The notes beneath the pieces were generated by a model. That model searched no databases, had not been told where the DNA came from, and was given only the letters and a program-made list of their open reading frames with translations. A program made the translations under genes and the position numbers. Shown in pieces: positions 18,166-26,546 of a stretch of 64,000 nt of DNA. Positions within the stretch are counted from its first letter, which is position 1; each line of letters opens with the position of its first letter. This DNA comes from AP-15 sp963788085 (GTDB taxonomy: Bacteria > Pseudomonadota > Alphaproteobacteria > ATCC43930 > CGMCC-115725): assembly GCA_963788085.1 (NCBI GenBank), contig CAWBFS010000017.1:186001-250000 (forward strand), read 5' to 3'.

Positions 18166-18420
18166 ATGCACTACGGAGCCTTAGTTGCTCTCGTGGCGGT
18201 GCTTGCCGCATTGCCCGCATTGGCACAGCAGCTGTGGACGCCGTTGCCATATCCGACCGACAGCGGCAAGCCGGTCATTTTCGATCCGCAATTCGCGGCT
18301 AAAGCGGAGAATGACCGGCGTCTCGGCTGCGCGCCCGGATCGCAGTGCCGCTGGCAGCTGTTGGGTGTGATACAGAACAATGGGGCCGTCGAGCTGCGGG
18401 CTACTGCTTTGAGGTGGTGA
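18166..18420 (+). CDS. Small secreted protein of unknown function
   Basis: An 84-residue frame beginning with a convincing Sec signal (residues 1-20, hydrophobic core ending ALPALAQQ), then a short mature part containing two cysteines (LGCAPGSQCRWQLLG). I recognise no family. It begins 7 bases after the peroxiredoxin stop, so it is probably co-transcribed; its last 20 bases overlap the convergent TrpF-like gene. The cysteine pair and export signal suggest a disulfide in the periplasm. Confidence 0.55.
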   Translation: MHYGALVALVAVLAALPALAQQLWTPLPYPTDSGKPVIFDPQFAAKAENDRRLGCAPGSQCRWQLLGVIQNNGAVELRATALRW

Positions 18421-19070
18421 GTTTCGCGGCAGTGACGAAGCGGCGCACCTTGTCGAGATCTTTGCCATCGCCGTCGGCTCGGTCCGTCTTGGTTTTCGAA
18501 TTCGACGCCCGCCGGCCGCACTGCGCCAATCGCCGCGGCGACATTGTCGGCGTCAAGCCCGCCGGCAAGGATGACCGGCACACCCACAGCGTCGACAATG
18601 CGCCGGCTGATGCTCCAGTCGTGCGTGCGGCCAAGCCCGCCGATCTGCCGGTCGCCGGGGTCATGGCTGTCGAGCAACAAAAAGTCGGCGACGCCTCGAT
18701 ACTCATTGGCGCATTCGATGCTCGCTTCGTCGATGATCGGGATCGCCCGCATGATCCGCACATCCGGGAAAGCAGTCTTGAGCGCCCGCGTGTCGCGGAC
18801 CGAAAACAGCTCGACGGCCGCCCCGATATGGATGATGTCAGGCCGGGTTAGCTCGACCACCCGCGTCACCTCCGCGAGATCCGCTGACAGTGACAGCGCG
18901 ACCCGCTGCGCCCCCGGCGGCACTGCGGCGAATATCGCGCTGGCGCAATCCGTCGTAAGCTCGCGCGGAAATGCGCCATCTCCGACCAGCACCCCGATAT
19001 GGTCCACGCCGAGCCTTGCCAGCGCGGCGGCTTCCTCGGGCGTCTGAACCTCGTAAATCTGCACTAGCAT
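18401..19070 (-). CDS. TrpF-like beta/alpha-barrel protein lacking the catalytic cysteine (one frameshift)
   Basis: The fold and several motifs match phosphoribosylanthranilate isomerase: VQIYEVQTPEEAAALARLGV at the start, FLLLDSHDPG, GGLGRTHDW (TrpF: GGxGxxFDW), VILAGGLDADNV, and a C-terminal GVDSKTKTDRADGDGKDL resembling the phosphate-binding end. The catalytic aspartate is kept in LLLD, but the KICG cysteine is replaced by QIYE. A single shift near 18500 (one A too many in GTCGAATTCG) separates the tail. No trp genes are nearby. It may be a non-isomerase relative; function is open. Confidence 0.7.
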
Positions 19071-19099
19071 ACTATGCAAATCCTGGGCTCCGTCCACCT

Positions 19100-19120
19100 T
19101 CCCAGCCCTTTGGGCTGGGA
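19100..19120. terminator. Hairpin downstream of the SDR gene
   Basis: TCCCAGCCC and GGGCTGGGA form a perfect 9-bp stem with a 3-base loop, beginning 2 bases after the SDR stop (19122, minus strand). No U-run follows, so it would be an imperfect intrinsic terminator; it may instead shape the mRNA between the SDR gene and the TrpF-like gene. Confidence 0.5.
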
Positions 19121-19121
19121 C

Positions 19122-19886
19122 CTACGCCCGCTGAGTTCGATCCCTCACGTCGAGGATCTCGCCGTTGCGGATGCATTCGGGTAGAGCGAGGGCGAGGAAG
19201 GTATCGGCGACGCTCTCGGGCGGCGGCAGGCGGGCCGGGTCTTCGCCGGGGAAGGCGCGGGCGCGCAGCCGGGTGCGCACGATGCCGGGGTCGATCAGGT
19301 TCGCGCGCACCCGGGTCTTAGTGATTTCGCCGGCGTAGATTTTGACGAGCATTTCGAGGCCGGCCTTGCTGACGGCGTAAGGGCCCCAATAAGGGTGAAC
19401 GCCATGGGCCACCCCTGAGGTGACAAAGATCGCGCGGCCGGCCGGGGCGGCGCGCAGCAGCGGATCCATGGCTCGGATCAGCCGCCAATTTGCGGTCAGG
19501 TTGAGGTCCATGACCTCCGTCCATGTCCCGGGATCGATATGGCCGAGCGGCGAGAAGACGCCGAACTCGGCGGCGTTGCCGACGAGGACGTCGAGCCGGC
19601 CCCAGCGGTCCAGAATCCTCGCGGCGAGCTCGTCGATCTTGATGAAATCGCGCAGGTCGACCGGGACGAGGGTGGCGCTGCCGCCGGCCGCGCGAACCTT
19701 GTCGTCGACCTCTTCGAGCCCGCCGACCGTGCGCGCCGCCAGCACCACATGCGCGCCCTCGCGCGCGAAGCGCTCGGCGACCGCCGCGCCGATGCCGCGC
19801 GACGCGCCGGTGATCAGCGCGATCTTATCTGCGAGACGCCCCCGGTGTTCCCTCCGGTGTTCAGCGCGGTCCTGATCCCCGGTCAT
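19122..19886 (-). CDS. Short-chain dehydrogenase/reductase
   Basis: An intact 254-residue classical SDR. The cofactor loop is TGASRGIG at 27-34; the catalytic residues are S157, Y170 and K174 (YAVSK). The usual NNAG is VGNAAEFG at about 102-109. The ATG overlaps the stop of the MHS transporter by one base of the ATGA type, so it is the last gene of the alr-to-purF-to-SDR transcription unit. A short SDR follows purF in many alphaproteobacterial genomes. Substrate unknown. Confidence 0.9.
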   Translation of the reverse strand: MTGDQDRAEHRREHRGRLADKIALITGASRGIGAAVAERFAREGAHVVLAARTVGGLEEVDDKVRAAGGSATLVPVDLRDFIKIDELAARILDRWGRLDVLVGNAAEFGVFSPLGHIDPGTWTEVMDLNLTANWRLIRAMDPLLRAAPAGRAIFVTSGVAHGVHPYWGPYAVSKAGLEMLVKIYAGEITKTRVRANLIDPGIVRTRLRARAFPGEDPARLPPPESVADTFLALALPECIRNGEILDVRDRTQRA

Positions 19887-21193
19887 CAGGTCGCCTCGGC
19901 GGCCGTTTCGGGCCGTCGAAGCTCCCCCCGGAACTCCCATTGGCGCACCACCATCAAGGCGATGATGCTGAGGGCGGCGGTGAACATCAGATAAAAGCTC
20001 GGCGACAAGCTGTCCCCCGTCACGGCGATCAGCCAGGTCGCGACGAATGGCGCAAAGCCACCGAAGATCGTCACCGAGATGCTGTAACTGAGGGACACGC
20101 CGACGCCGCGGGTCTCGGTCGGGAACAACTCGGACATCAAGGCAGGCAGCACGCCGCTGTAGCCGGCTTTGACGAGGCTGAGCCAGCTGGCCGCGAAGAT
20201 CGCGGTGGCCAGCGAGGGATACGCCACCATGAAATAAAAGACCGGGTACGCGGTGATCAGGAACAGGCAGGCCATTGCCAGCATGATGCCGGAGCGCCCG
20301 ACCTTGTCGGACCAATGCCCGGAAAGCGGCGACACGGCGGCGAGGATCGCTGCACCGACCATTGTCGCGGTGAAGCCGGTAACCTGCGGCAGGCCCAGCT
20401 GCTTGACCGCATAGGTCGGGATATAAAGGATCAAGTAATTCGAGCTGTTCGAGACGATCGACGCGCCGAGCGCCAACAGCACTCGGCCCGGGTAGCGGCG
20501 CAGCAGGTCGCGCACCGGCGTGCCGGTCGGCTTCACCGCGGTAAATTCCGGCGTCTCGATCATGCGGCGCCGGATGTAGAGACCGACCGGCCCGATCAAT
20601 AGACCGAAGAAGAACGGGACGCGCCAGCCCCAAGCCAGCAGCTGATCCGGCGGCATGAGCCCGGTCAACAGAACCCCGAAGGCGGAAGCCAGCAGCGCCG
20701 TTACACCCTGGCTGGCCCATTGCCAACTGGCGGCAAACCCCTTGCGCGCCTTGGATTGCTCGACGACAAACGCGACGGCGCTGCCAAACTCGCCGCCCAC
20801 CGAAAAGCCCTGCAAGAGGCGCGCGAGCAAAATAAGGATCGGGGCAGCAATGCCGATCGTCGCGTAGGTCGGCGTCACGGCGGTCATCGTCGTGCCGATC
20901 ATCATCAGCAGGATCGACAGGGTCAGTCCTGCCTTGCGGCCGGCGCGGTCGGTAAAGGCGCCGATGACGATCGCCCCGAGCGGCCGCACCAGGTAGGAGG
21001 CGCCGAACGTGCCGAGCGTGAGCAACAAGGAGGCCGTCTCGTTGCCGATCGGGAAGAACAGTTTTGCGATCGTTACGGCGAAATAGCCGTAGATCAGAAA
21101 ATCAAACCATTCGAGCGTATTGCCGATCGAGGCCGCGAGAATCACCCGATAGAGCGGCGGCGAGCCCGCTGAACCGAGGCTGGAAGCACTCAT
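19886..21193 (-). CDS. MFS transporter, metabolite:H+ symporter (MHS) family
   Basis: A 435-residue intact membrane protein with about 12 hydrophobic segments. The start GNTLEWFDFLIYGYFA is the MHS signature; FTDRAGRKAGL is the MFS loop 2-3 motif, and RLLQGFSVGGEFGSA follows. Family members (ProP, KgtP, citrate and shikimate carriers) import osmolytes or organic acids with protons. The substrate cannot be fixed. It lies 9 bases from purF and is co-directional, with the SDR gene overlapping its end. Confidence 0.92.
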   Translation of the reverse strand: MSASSLGSAGSPPLYRVILAASIGNTLEWFDFLIYGYFAVTIAKLFFPIGNETASLLLTLGTFGASYLVRPLGAIVIGAFTDRAGRKAGLTLSILLMMIGTTMTAVTPTYATIGIAAPILILLARLLQGFSVGGEFGSAVAFVVEQSKARKGFAASWQWASQGVTALLASAFGVLLTGLMPPDQLLAWGWRVPFFFGLLIGPVGLYIRRRMIETPEFTAVKPTGTPVRDLLRRYPGRVLLALGASIVSNSSNYLILYIPTYAVKQLGLPQVTGFTATMVGAAILAAVSPLSGHWSDKVGRSGIMLAMACLFLITAYPVFYFMVAYPSLATAIFAASWLSLVKAGYSGVLPALMSELFPTETRGVGVSLSYSISVTIFGGFAPFVATWLIAVTGDSLSPSFYLMFTAALSIIALMVVRQWEFRGELRRPETAAEAT

Positions 21194-21202
21194 CGGAAGA
21201 AT

Positions 21203-22687
21203 TCAAGCCGGCGCGGCGAGCAGCGACAGCTGCACCGAAACCTTCCCGTTATCGGCATCTGTCGGCGGGATCGGATAGTCGCCGGTGAAGCAGGCGTCGC
21301 AGAAACGCGGCGCGAGGCGATCGCGCCGGGGTTCTCCCATCGCTCGATAGAGCCCGTCGATCGACAGGAAGGCGAGACTGTCGACACCTATAAGGTTCGC
21401 CATCCCTGCGATATCGAAGCGCGCCGCGAGCAGCTCCTCGCGCTCCGGCGTGGCAATTCCATAAAAGCAGGGGTGGGTCGTCGGGGGGCTCGAGATGCGC
21501 ATATGGACGGCGGTTGCCCCGGCACGCCGCACCATCTCGACGATCTTGATCGAGGTCGTGCCGCGTACGATCGAGTCATCGACGAGAATGACCCGCTTGC
21601 CCTTCAGGTTCGCCCGGCTGGCATTGTGCTTCAGGCGCACGCCCAGGTGGCGGATCTGATCGGTCGGCTCGATGAAGGTCCGCCCGACATAGTGGTTCCG
21701 GATGATCCCGAGTTCGAAGGGCAATCCTGATTCCTGCGCATAACCAATGGCCGCCGGGACGCCGGAATCCGGAACGGGTACGACGATGTCTGCGTCGATA
21801 TGGCTTTCGCGGGCGAGCTCTCTGCCGATCCGTTTGCGCGCCTCATAGACGCTGGTCCCCTGAACGACGCTGTCGGGCCGGGCGAAGTAGATGTGTTCGA
21901 ACACGCAGAAGCGGCTGTCCCGGTGCTCGAACGGCATCACGCTGCGCACGCCGCCTGCCCCGATGATGACGATCTCTCCGGGCTCGATGTCGCGCTCGAA
22001 CTCGGCGCCGATGATGTCGAGCGCGCAGGTTTCCGAAGCCAGGATCCAAGACTGGCCGAGGCGTCCGAGAACCAGCGGCCGCACGCCGAGCGGATCGCGC
22101 ACCCCGATGACCTCGTTCTGCGAAAGCGCCACCAGAGAATATGCGCCCTGGACCTGGCGCAACGCATCGGTCAGCCGATCGACGACGGTGTCCTTGAGGC
22201 TCGTCGCGATTAGATGCACGATAACCTCGGTATCGCTGGTCGATTGGAACAGACTGCCGCGCCGCACCAGTTGCCGCCGCAGCTGATACGAGTTTGTCAG
22301 ATTGCCGTTGTGGCAGATGGCGAGCCCGCCAAACTCGAAATCGGCAAACAGCGGCTGCACATTGCGCAGCGCGACCTCACCGGTCGTCGCATAGCGGACA
22401 TGGCCGATAGCAGCACTGCCGCGCAGGCGTCCAATCACCTCCTTAGAGCTGAAATTGTCGCTGACGAGGCCTTGTCCGCGATGCGCGTTGAACTGCTCGC
22501 CGTCATAGGCGACGATCCCGGCAGCTTCCTGGCCACGATGTTGGAGCGCGTGCATCCCGAGCGCCGCGAGCGCTGCGGCATCGGGGTGGCCATAGACCCC
22601 GAATACGCCGCATTCTTCGTGGAAATGATCGGTGTCCAGGGGATCAGTGTCCAGGGGACCGGTCCCCAGCGGATCGGTCTGGGCCAT
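21203..22687 (-). CDS. purF: Amidophosphoribosyltransferase PurF
   Basis: PurF makes 5-phosphoribosylamine from PRPP and glutamine, the first committed purine step. The glutamine-amidotransferase nucleophile is C26, exposed after removal of a 25-residue propeptide; the mature start CGVFGVYGH and MHALQHRGQEAAGI are textbook. The PRPP site VILVDDSIVRGTTS and the C-terminal FCDACFTGDYP complete it. Intact, 494 residues. The propeptide contains a threefold near-repeat of PLDTD, absent from typical PurF. cvpA is just upstream, the same pairing as in E. coli. Confidence 0.97.
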   Translation of the reverse strand: MAQTDPLGTGPLDTDPLDTDHFHEECGVFGVYGHPDAAALAALGMHALQHRGQEAAGIVAYDGEQFNAHRGQGLVSDNFSSKEVIGRLRGSAAIGHVRYATTGEVALRNVQPLFADFEFGGLAICHNGNLTNSYQLRRQLVRRGSLFQSTSDTEVIVHLIATSLKDTVVDRLTDALRQVQGAYSLVALSQNEVIGVRDPLGVRPLVLGRLGQSWILASETCALDIIGAEFERDIEPGEIVIIGAGGVRSVMPFEHRDSRFCVFEHIYFARPDSVVQGTSVYEARKRIGRELARESHIDADIVVPVPDSGVPAAIGYAQESGLPFELGIIRNHYVGRTFIEPTDQIRHLGVRLKHNASRANLKGKRVILVDDSIVRGTTSIKIVEMVRRAGATAVHMRISSPPTTHPCFYGIATPEREELLAARFDIAGMANLIGVDSLAFLSIDGLYRAMGEPRRDRLAPRFCDACFTGDYPIPPTDADNGKVSVQLSLLAAPA

Positions 22688-22765
22688 CGGCGATCCTCGT
22701 TTCTAACCCGCTACATAATTCCTTCATAAAGGAAATGCGAGTCGGGTCTGGCCTGCACCAATCTG

Positions 22766-23431
22766 CTACCGCGTGTTCTTGATCAGCCGATCCATATCGC
22801 TCCGGTCACCGGGCTTGTAGCTCGGCGCCACTTCCTGGCCGGGTTTTGCGGCGGAAGGAGTGGCGGGACTCGAATAGGCGCGCATGGCTTTCTGCGCCTC
22901 CTGCGCCCGCTCGAGCGCCCGGTGGGTGTCGTCGGCGACGCCGGCACTCTTCACCTGGAGCGATTCGGGCAAGGCGGTCCGCAGCAAATCCGCGCCCTTC
23001 GCAAGGAAGCGTTCGCTTTTTGCCTCTTTGATCCATGGCGGCCGATCGTTCGGCGGTAGGCTGACATCGACCACCAGATAGGCGAGGGAGACGAGCAGGA
23101 GACCGCGGGCCAGCCCAAAAATCAGCCCAAGGGTCCGATTGATCGGTGACAGGGCGCCCAAATCGGCAAAGCGCGCCACGTAACCGGTTATGATCGTCAG
23201 CACGATCAGGCTGATCACGAATAATCCTGCCCCGGCGATCAGGTCGGCGAGCAGCGGTGTCGTCACCAACCGTACCGCGATCGTGTAGACGCTGTTGAAC
23301 CCGTAAAGGGTGATCGCCGCCGCACCTACCCAGGCGATGATCGACAGCGCCTCGCGCACAAAACCGCGGGCGAAAGCGAAGAGTGCCGAGAGTGCGATGA
23401 TTGCGATGATCGCGAAGTCGAGCGCATTCAC
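22766..23431 (-). CDS. cvpA: CvpA family membrane protein
   Basis: A 221-residue intact protein with four or five membrane segments in the first 130 residues (LDFAIIAIIALSALFAFARG onward) and a hydrophilic tail. LSPINRTLGLIFGLARGLLL is the family core. CvpA was named for its role in colicin V production and is linked to envelope homeostasis. Its ATG overlaps the radA stop by 4 bases; purF follows after 78 bases, the conserved cvpA-purF pair. Confidence 0.93.
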   Translation of the reverse strand: MNALDFAIIAIIALSALFAFARGFVREALSIIAWVGAAAITLYGFNSVYTIAVRLVTTPLLADLIAGAGLFVISLIVLTIITGYVARFADLGALSPINRTLGLIFGLARGLLLVSLAYLVVDVSLPPNDRPPWIKEAKSERFLAKGADLLRTALPESLQVKSAGVADDTHRALERAQEAQKAMRAYSSPATPSAAKPGQEVAPSYKPGDRSDMDRLIKNTR

Positions 23432-24936
23432 TGGGCGATCTCCCTCAGGCTCTGCCGGTGCGGCGCGAGCCGGGAAGACAGCCGCGTCACCAGCTCGCTC
23501 AAATGCCCGATCGGTGCGGTCTGCAGACCGCTGTCGACGGTGCGCGAGCGCCCCGCGCCGGGGCTGCGGCGGAGCGGAAGCCAGGCTGTGCCAAAGCCGA
23601 GCTTGGCGGCTTCCTTGAGGCGCGCCTCGGTGTGGCCGACCGGGCGCACATCGCCCGAGAGGGCGATTTCCCCAAAGACCACGGTGTCGGCGGGAACCGC
23701 GGTCTCGGTGAGTGCCGAGACGAGAGCGGCGGCGACCGCGAGATCCGCGGCCGGCTCGACGATCCGGAGCCCGCCGGCGACATTGAGGTAGATGTCGTTG
23801 GCTCCGACCGATAGGCCGCAGCGAGCATCGAGAACAGCGATGATCATGGCCAGCCGGGTTCCGTCCCAGCCGACCACGGCGCGCCGCGGCGTGCCGAGCA
23901 GGGCCGGGGCAATCAGGGCTTGGACCTCGACGAGCACGGGTCGAGTTCCCTCTATACCCGCGAACACGGCCGAGCCGCTGAGCTGCCCTGCGTAGGAGCC
24001 GGTCGGCTCGTCTACTTCCGGATCGGCGTCAGGCCTTGCGCGCCCGGCGAGGAACAAGGCCGAGGGATTCGGGACTTCGGCCAGCCCGCGGTCGCTCATC
24101 TCGAACACGCCGATCTCGTCGGTCGCGCCGAAGCGGTTCTTCACGGCACGCAAGATGCGGAACTGATGGCCACGTTCGCCTTCGAAATAAAGCACCGTAT
24201 CGACCATGTGCTCGAGCACCCGCGGGCCGGCGATGATGCCTTCTTTTGTCACATGGCCGACCAGGATCAACACAAAGCCGCGCTGCTTGGCGAGCCGTAT
24301 CAGCTCCTGCGCCGCCCCACGCACTTGGCTCACCGTACCGGGGGCGCTGTCCAGCGTATCGAGATACATGGTCTGGATCGAATCGACGACCACCAGACCG
24401 GGCGCGTCATCCCGGTCGAGCGAGGCGACGATGTCGCGCACGCTGCTGGCGGCGGCGAGCAACACCGGCCTTTCGGCGACACCGAGCCGCTCGGCGCGCA
24501 ACCGGACCTGATCGATCGCTTCCTCGCCGGTGATGTAGGCGGCACTCGGCGGCGCTGCCTCGGGTTTCCCCGGAGGCGACGCCATCGCCGCCGCGGCCTG
24601 GAGCAACAGGGTCGATTTGCCGATCCCCGGATCCCCGCCCACCAGGATCGCCGAGCCCGGGACAAACCCGCCGCCGCAGACGCGGTCGAGCTCGGCAATG
24701 CCGGTTCGTCGGCGGGGCGGCAGAATGCTCGGACCGGTGAGGCCGACAAAGCCGAGCGGGCGCCCGCCGCGGCGGTTTTTCGAGGGCCCGTGAGACAGTC
24801 CTTGGGGCGGCGGCGCCTCCCGCGGCAGCTCTTCGATCATGCTGTTCCAGGCCCCGCAACCCTCGCACCGGCCGGTCCATTTGGCATGGACCGAACCGCA
24901 TTGCTGGCAAACAAAACGCGCCTGCGGTCGCGGCAT
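23428..24936 (-). CDS. radA: DNA repair protein RadA
   Basis: RadA is a RecA-like, DnaB-like ATPase that extends D-loops in recombination. Order of domains: zinc finger with C10, C13, C24, C27; Walker A GGDPGIGKST at 100-109; the RadA-specific KNRFG (in VKNRFGATDEIGVF); and a Lon-like C-terminal domain (LNVAGGLRIVEPAADLAVAA). Intact, 502 residues with the ATG at 24936; in-frame ATGs also exist at 24960 and 24975. Part of the alr-mlaE-mlaF-radA-cvpA-purF unit. Confidence 0.96.
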   Translation of the reverse strand: MPRPQARFVCQQCGSVHAKWTGRCEGCGAWNSMIEELPREAPPPQGLSHGPSKNRRGGRPLGFVGLTGPSILPPRRRTGIAELDRVCGGGFVPGSAILVGGDPGIGKSTLLLQAAAAMASPPGKPEAAPPSAAYITGEEAIDQVRLRAERLGVAERPVLLAAASSVRDIVASLDRDDAPGLVVVDSIQTMYLDTLDSAPGTVSQVRGAAQELIRLAKQRGFVLILVGHVTKEGIIAGPRVLEHMVDTVLYFEGERGHQFRILRAVKNRFGATDEIGVFEMSDRGLAEVPNPSALFLAGRARPDADPEVDEPTGSYAGQLSGSAVFAGIEGTRPVLVEVQALIAPALLGTPRRAVVGWDGTRLAMIIAVLDARCGLSVGANDIYLNVAGGLRIVEPAADLAVAAALVSALTETAVPADTVVFGEIALSGDVRPVGHTEARLKEAAKLGFGTAWLPLRRSPGAGRSRTVDSGLQTAPIGHLSELVTRLSSRLAPHRQSLREIAQ

Positions 24937-24987
24937 CCGCTCAATTCCAATGAGGGTCATTGCGGATTGGACCAAGCATCGGGCGCC

Positions 24988-25773
24988 TCATGCCGCCCGG
25001 ACCTGCATCTGGATCGGCCCCTCGGCGCGCCCGTTGATGAACTGGTCGACAAAAGGGTTGCCGGAGTGGCCGATCTCGGCGGTCGGCCCGTGCCAGACGA
25101 TCCGTCCCTGGTGCAGCATAGCGATGCGGTCGGCGATCTTGCGGGCGCTGACCATGTCGTGGGTGATCGAAACCGCGGTGGTGCCGACTTCGCGCACGCA
25201 TTTGACGATCAGATCATTGATAACATCCGCCATGATCGGGTCGAGGCCGGTGGTCGGTTCGTCGAAGAACACGATTTCCGGATCGGCCGCGATCGCGCGC
25301 GCCAACGCAACCCGCTTTTGCATTCCGCCGGAAAGTTCGGCGGTGCGCAGCAGCGAGACTTCCGGCCCGAGCCCGACGGATGCGAGCTTGGCGAGCGCGA
25401 TCTCTCTGGCGGCCGGCCGCTCCACGCCGCGCCCCTGAACCAGACCGAATGCGACATTCTCCCATACGTTGAGCGAATCGAACAACGCGCTGCCCTGGAA
25501 GAGCATGCCAAATTTCTGCAGCAGGCGCTCACGGGCGGTGCGGGGCACTCCGACCGTCTCGGCGCCATCGATGCGGATCGATCCCGCTTCGGGATGCAGC
25601 AGGCCGAGGATACACTTGACCAGAACCGATTTTCCGGTGCCCGAACCTCCGATGACGACGAGGCTCTCGCCGCTGGCGCAATCGATGTCGAGGCCGTCCA
25701 GCACTTGCTTGCGGCCGAACGACTTCCGCAGTCCCCGGACAGAGATCTTCGGTAGCGAGTGAGTAGCGGTCAT
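24988..25773 (-). CDS. mlaF: ABC transporter ATP-binding protein MlaF-like
   Basis: The ATPase of a Mla-type phospholipid transporter. Walker A is GGSGTGKS at 42-49, signature ELSGGMQKRVALARA, Walker B IVFFDEPTTGLDP, with the H-loop in SITHDM. The block GMLFQGSALFDSLNVWENV is specific to the MlaF/Ttg2A group. Intact, 261 residues. The start overlaps the mlaE stop by 4 bases. The MlaD substrate-binding and MlaC partners are not in the window, so they must be elsewhere if the system is complete. Confidence 0.94.
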   Translation of the reverse strand: MTATHSLPKISVRGLRKSFGRKQVLDGLDIDCASGESLVVIGGSGTGKSVLVKCILGLLHPEAGSIRIDGAETVGVPRTARERLLQKFGMLFQGSALFDSLNVWENVAFGLVQGRGVERPAAREIALAKLASVGLGPEVSLLRTAELSGGMQKRVALARAIAADPEIVFFDEPTTGLDPIMADVINDLIVKCVREVGTTAVSITHDMVSARKIADRIAMLHQGRIVWHGPTAEIGHSGNPFVDQFINGRAEGPIQMQVRAA

Positions 25774-26546
25774 CGGCTGAAGAAGGCTGCGGTTATCAGG
25801 TAGTCGACGAGGAGGATCAAAATGGAGGCGGAGACGACGGCATAGGTGGTAGCCCGCCCGACACCCTGGGCTCCGCCGCGCGAATGGTAGCCCTGATAAC
25901 AGCCCATCAGGGCGACGATAAAGCCGAAGACCGCCGCCTTCACGAGACCCGAGACGACATCGATCGTCTCGAGGCGTTGCCAAGTGCCATTGAGGTAAGC
26001 CTGAGGATTGAAGCCGAGCTTGTATACGCCTACGAGGTAGCCGCCGAAAACGCCGATTATGTCGGCGACCAGGACCAGGATCGGAAGGGTGATCACCCCG
26101 GCCAGCAGGCGCGGCAGCACCAGATAGCGCAGTGGGTCGGTGGACAGCGTGGTGAGCGCGTCGATCTGATCGGTGACGCGCATCGTGCCGATCTCCGCCG
26201 CGATGGCGGCCCCCACGCGGCCAGCCACCATTAGCCCGCTGATGACAGGGCCGAGTTCCCGCGTTACCGACAGCACCACCACCGTCGCCACCGCCCCCTC
26301 CGCGGAGAATCGGCTGAAGCCGGTGTAGGATTGGAGCGCCAGCACCATCCCGGTAAAGACTGCCGTCAGCCCGACGACTGGCAGCGAGAAATACCCGATA
26401 TAGACCATCTGGCGCAGTATTGCGTCCGGATAGAAGGGCGGCGTGAACGCTGTCGCCAAGGACATGCCCGCGAACAGGGCGAGCCGGCCGGCGGTCGCGA
26501 GAAAGGTGAGAAACGCCGCCCCGACTGCGGCGAGAAACCTCAGCAT
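25770..26546 (-). CDS. mlaE: MlaE family ABC permease
   Basis: A 258-residue inner-membrane permease with five or six hydrophobic segments. Family blocks are ALQSYTGFSRF, VLSVTRELGPVISGLMVAGR and GTMRVTDQIDALTTLSTDP. MlaE pairs with MlaF to move phospholipids between the inner membrane and a periplasmic carrier. Intact. It overlaps alr upstream by 7 bases and mlaF downstream by 4, so the three are translationally coupled. Confidence 0.94.
   Translation of the reverse strand: MLRFLAAVGAAFLTFLATAGRLALFAGMSLATAFTPPFYPDAILRQMVYIGYFSLPVVGLTAVFTGMVLALQSYTGFSRFSAEGAVATVVVLSVTRELGPVISGLMVAGRVGAAIAAEIGTMRVTDQIDALTTLSTDPLRYLVLPRLLAGVITLPILVLVADIIGVFGGYLVGVYKLGFNPQAYLNGTWQRLETIDVVSGLVKAAVFGFIVALMGCYQGYHSRGGAQGVGRATTYAVVSASILILLVDYLITAAFFSR

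Noticed and set aside
23920..25755. Open frame of 611 codons on the plus strand
   Set aside because: It is antisense to radA and mlaF, both intact and well conserved, and its translation is Arg/Gly/Asp-rich with no family features. GC-rich DNA often leaves such shadows open.
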